NCBI GenBank assembly: GCA_046727435.1
Contig: JBKPCR010000325.1
Coordinates: forward strand, 1 to 6,202
From: CAVPRW01 sp046727435 [NCBI: bacterium]
GTDB lineage: Bacteria > Tectomicrobia > Entotheonellia > J063
Reading direction: 5' to 3'
DNA length: 6,202 nucleotides
Notes under the pieces: generated by a model
The model's input: the letters and a program-made list of their open reading frames with translations, nothing else
Databases searched by the model: none
What the model was told of the DNA's origin: nothing
Shown here: positions 5,215-6,202 of the stretch, piece after piece
Layout: each line of letters starts with the position of its first letter
Position numbering within the stretch: the stretch's first letter is position 1
Program-made: the position numbers and the translations under genes

Positions 5215-6202
5215 GTGCACGACCTGACGAATTTCACCCTGCGGACAGCCTGCGGCGCCAGACATGAGGTGCTTGACACTTATAGCAACCGTCGGTGAGA
5301 AACCCGCCTGGAATGCGAGAGAAACATCAGTTGGCCATCAGGCGATTCCGCTGCCTAGCCCAGAGATCGTGGCCCAAGTGCCCATGATTGCCAATCTGAT
5401 CCGGCAGTTCGGTCTGGAGATTCACACGGTGCTCCAGCCGGACCCGCAGTTCCTGGTGGAGTTGGAGCAGAAGACTTATAACGTTTTTCATGTGCCTCAG
5501 GCGGTTGGCAGTGCCTATATCCCCGCACAACAGGAGTTTGTGTTGCCGTTCGGCATTCAGTCCGTGTTAGGGTTCGGCGGCATGTTGCCTTCAGGAAATC
5601 TCTTTGCGGTCATCCTGTTCTCGAAAGTCTACATCCCGTGCGAGACCGCGGATATGTTCAGGCCGCTGTCGTTGAGCGTCAGATTAATGGACGCCGTGGA
5701 TGTCCGGGCCCTGCCCGTGCTGGTGGTGGACGATAATGCCACCAACCGCCGCATCCTCGTCGAGCTGCTCAGCCACTGGCAGATGCAACCGCTGGCCGGG
5801 GCCCATGGGGCGGCGGCGCTGGCGGCCCTGTATCGGGCTCGTGCGGCCGGCACGCCCTTCCCCCTGGTGTTAGTCGACGCCCACATGCCGGAGCTGGATG
5901 GCTTTGCCCTTGCCGCGCAGATCATGCAACATGCCAGGTGGGCCGAGGCAACCATCATGATGCTGACCTCTGGCGGGCAGCGGGGGGATGTCGCGCGCTG
6001 TCGGACATTAGGGATTGCCGCCTACCTGACGAAGCCGATCACCCAGAGCGAGCTTTGGGAGGCCATCAGCCAGGCTCTGCGGAAGCCGGCAGGGCACGCC
6101 ACACGCCCCCCGGTCATCACCCAGCATACGCTCCGCGAAGGCCGGCCACGGCTCCGCATCCTGCTCGCGGAGGATCATCCCGTCAACCAGAAGTTGGCCG
6201 TC
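5215..6202 (+). pseudogene. hybrid two-component sensor gene with two internal deletions (3' end beyond window)
   Basis: A strong ribosome-binding site (AAGGAGG, 5202-5208) stands 6 nt before GTG 5215, which opens MHDLTNFTLRTACGA. The frame then fails, stopping at a TGA near 5296. The continuation is in the next frame from about 5264: MRCLTLIATVGEKPAWN, GHQAIPLPSPE, 'FGLEIHTVLQPDP', 'YIPAQQEFVLPFGIQSVLGFGGMLPSGNLFAVILFSK' and 'ADMFRPLSLSVRL'. I recognise this, from memory, as the N-terminal sensory domain of large Nitrospira-type hybrid histidine kinases; about 70 residues seem lost between the two parts. Counting from M at 5264, the sensor ends near residue 141 and runs straight, in frame, into a receiver at about 149-272. 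This has D156/D157, phosphoacceptor D205 (VDAHMPELDG), T235 and K257 (YLTKPI). No HisKA or HATPase_c domain is present. A second receiver begins at about 297 (LRILLAEDHPVNQ) and leaves the window. GC at third codon positions jumps from about 65% in the sensor part to about 90% in the receiver part. Frame two stays open from 5264 to 6202, but ATG 5264 has no ribosome-binding site. A receiver-only protein expressed by reinitiation is the alternative. Confidence 0.75.

Noticed and set aside
5629-5958. A 109-codon minus-strand ORF
   Set aside because: It is antisense to the receiver domain, whose conserved acidic pair, phosphoacceptor Asp, Thr and Lys are all visible on the plus strand.
1-6202. 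CRISPR array, tRNA or rRNA genes, or insertion-sequence ends
   Set aside because: I saw no regularly spaced direct repeats, no cloverleaf with the usual T-loop sequence, no rRNA segments and no transposase motif on either strand. This was by eye only.

Overview
The window looks like an accessory, partly decayed stretch of a moderately GC-rich, free-living bacterium. A Nitrospira-type nitrite oxidiser or a close relative is my best guess. It rests on remembered resemblance of the sensor-kinase N-terminal domain (5215-5700) and the cupredoxin (3809-4324) to Nitrospira proteins; no rRNA or other marker gene is present, so this is inference.

Layout. Positions 2-151 hold the C-terminal end of a response-regulator receiver protein. 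Positions 250-467 hold what looks like a free-standing structured RNA: a sigma70-type promoter, about 150 nt of foldable sequence and a textbook intrinsic terminator, with no credible ORF. A cold-shock protein gene follows (667-882), with its own extended -10 promoter, a leader of about 145 nt containing a terminator-like hairpin, and a 3' hairpin. Positions 929-1302 are largely empty apart from a 40-codon ORF and a terminator hairpin. A frameshifted EamA-type transporter pseudogene (1303-1748), a doubtful 47-residue ORF (1808-1951) and a promoter-bearing gap lead to an exported DUF4440/SnoaL-like protein (2197-2655).

The minus-strand block, read from right to left, has a possible decayed small gene (about 4736-4340), a secreted or membrane-anchored cupredoxin (4324-3809), an N-terminally truncated universal stress protein (3661-3371) and an intact VOC/glyoxalase-fold protein (3142-2750). 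The VOC gene converges on the DUF4440 gene across a shared GC-rich hairpin. After a gene-poor region (4737-5214), the right end carries a plus-strand hybrid two-component gene that has lost most of its N-terminus and its entire kinase core, so a sensor domain is joined in frame to a receiver domain. It runs off the window.

The intact genes (cold shock, VOC, DUF4440, cupredoxin) do not form one pathway. The likely theme is stress and signalling genes in a zone of gene decay: at least three recognisable genes are broken (EamA, USP, hybrid kinase). The most interesting signals are non-coding: the unassigned RNA at about 284-467 and the attenuator-like leader of the cold-shock gene.
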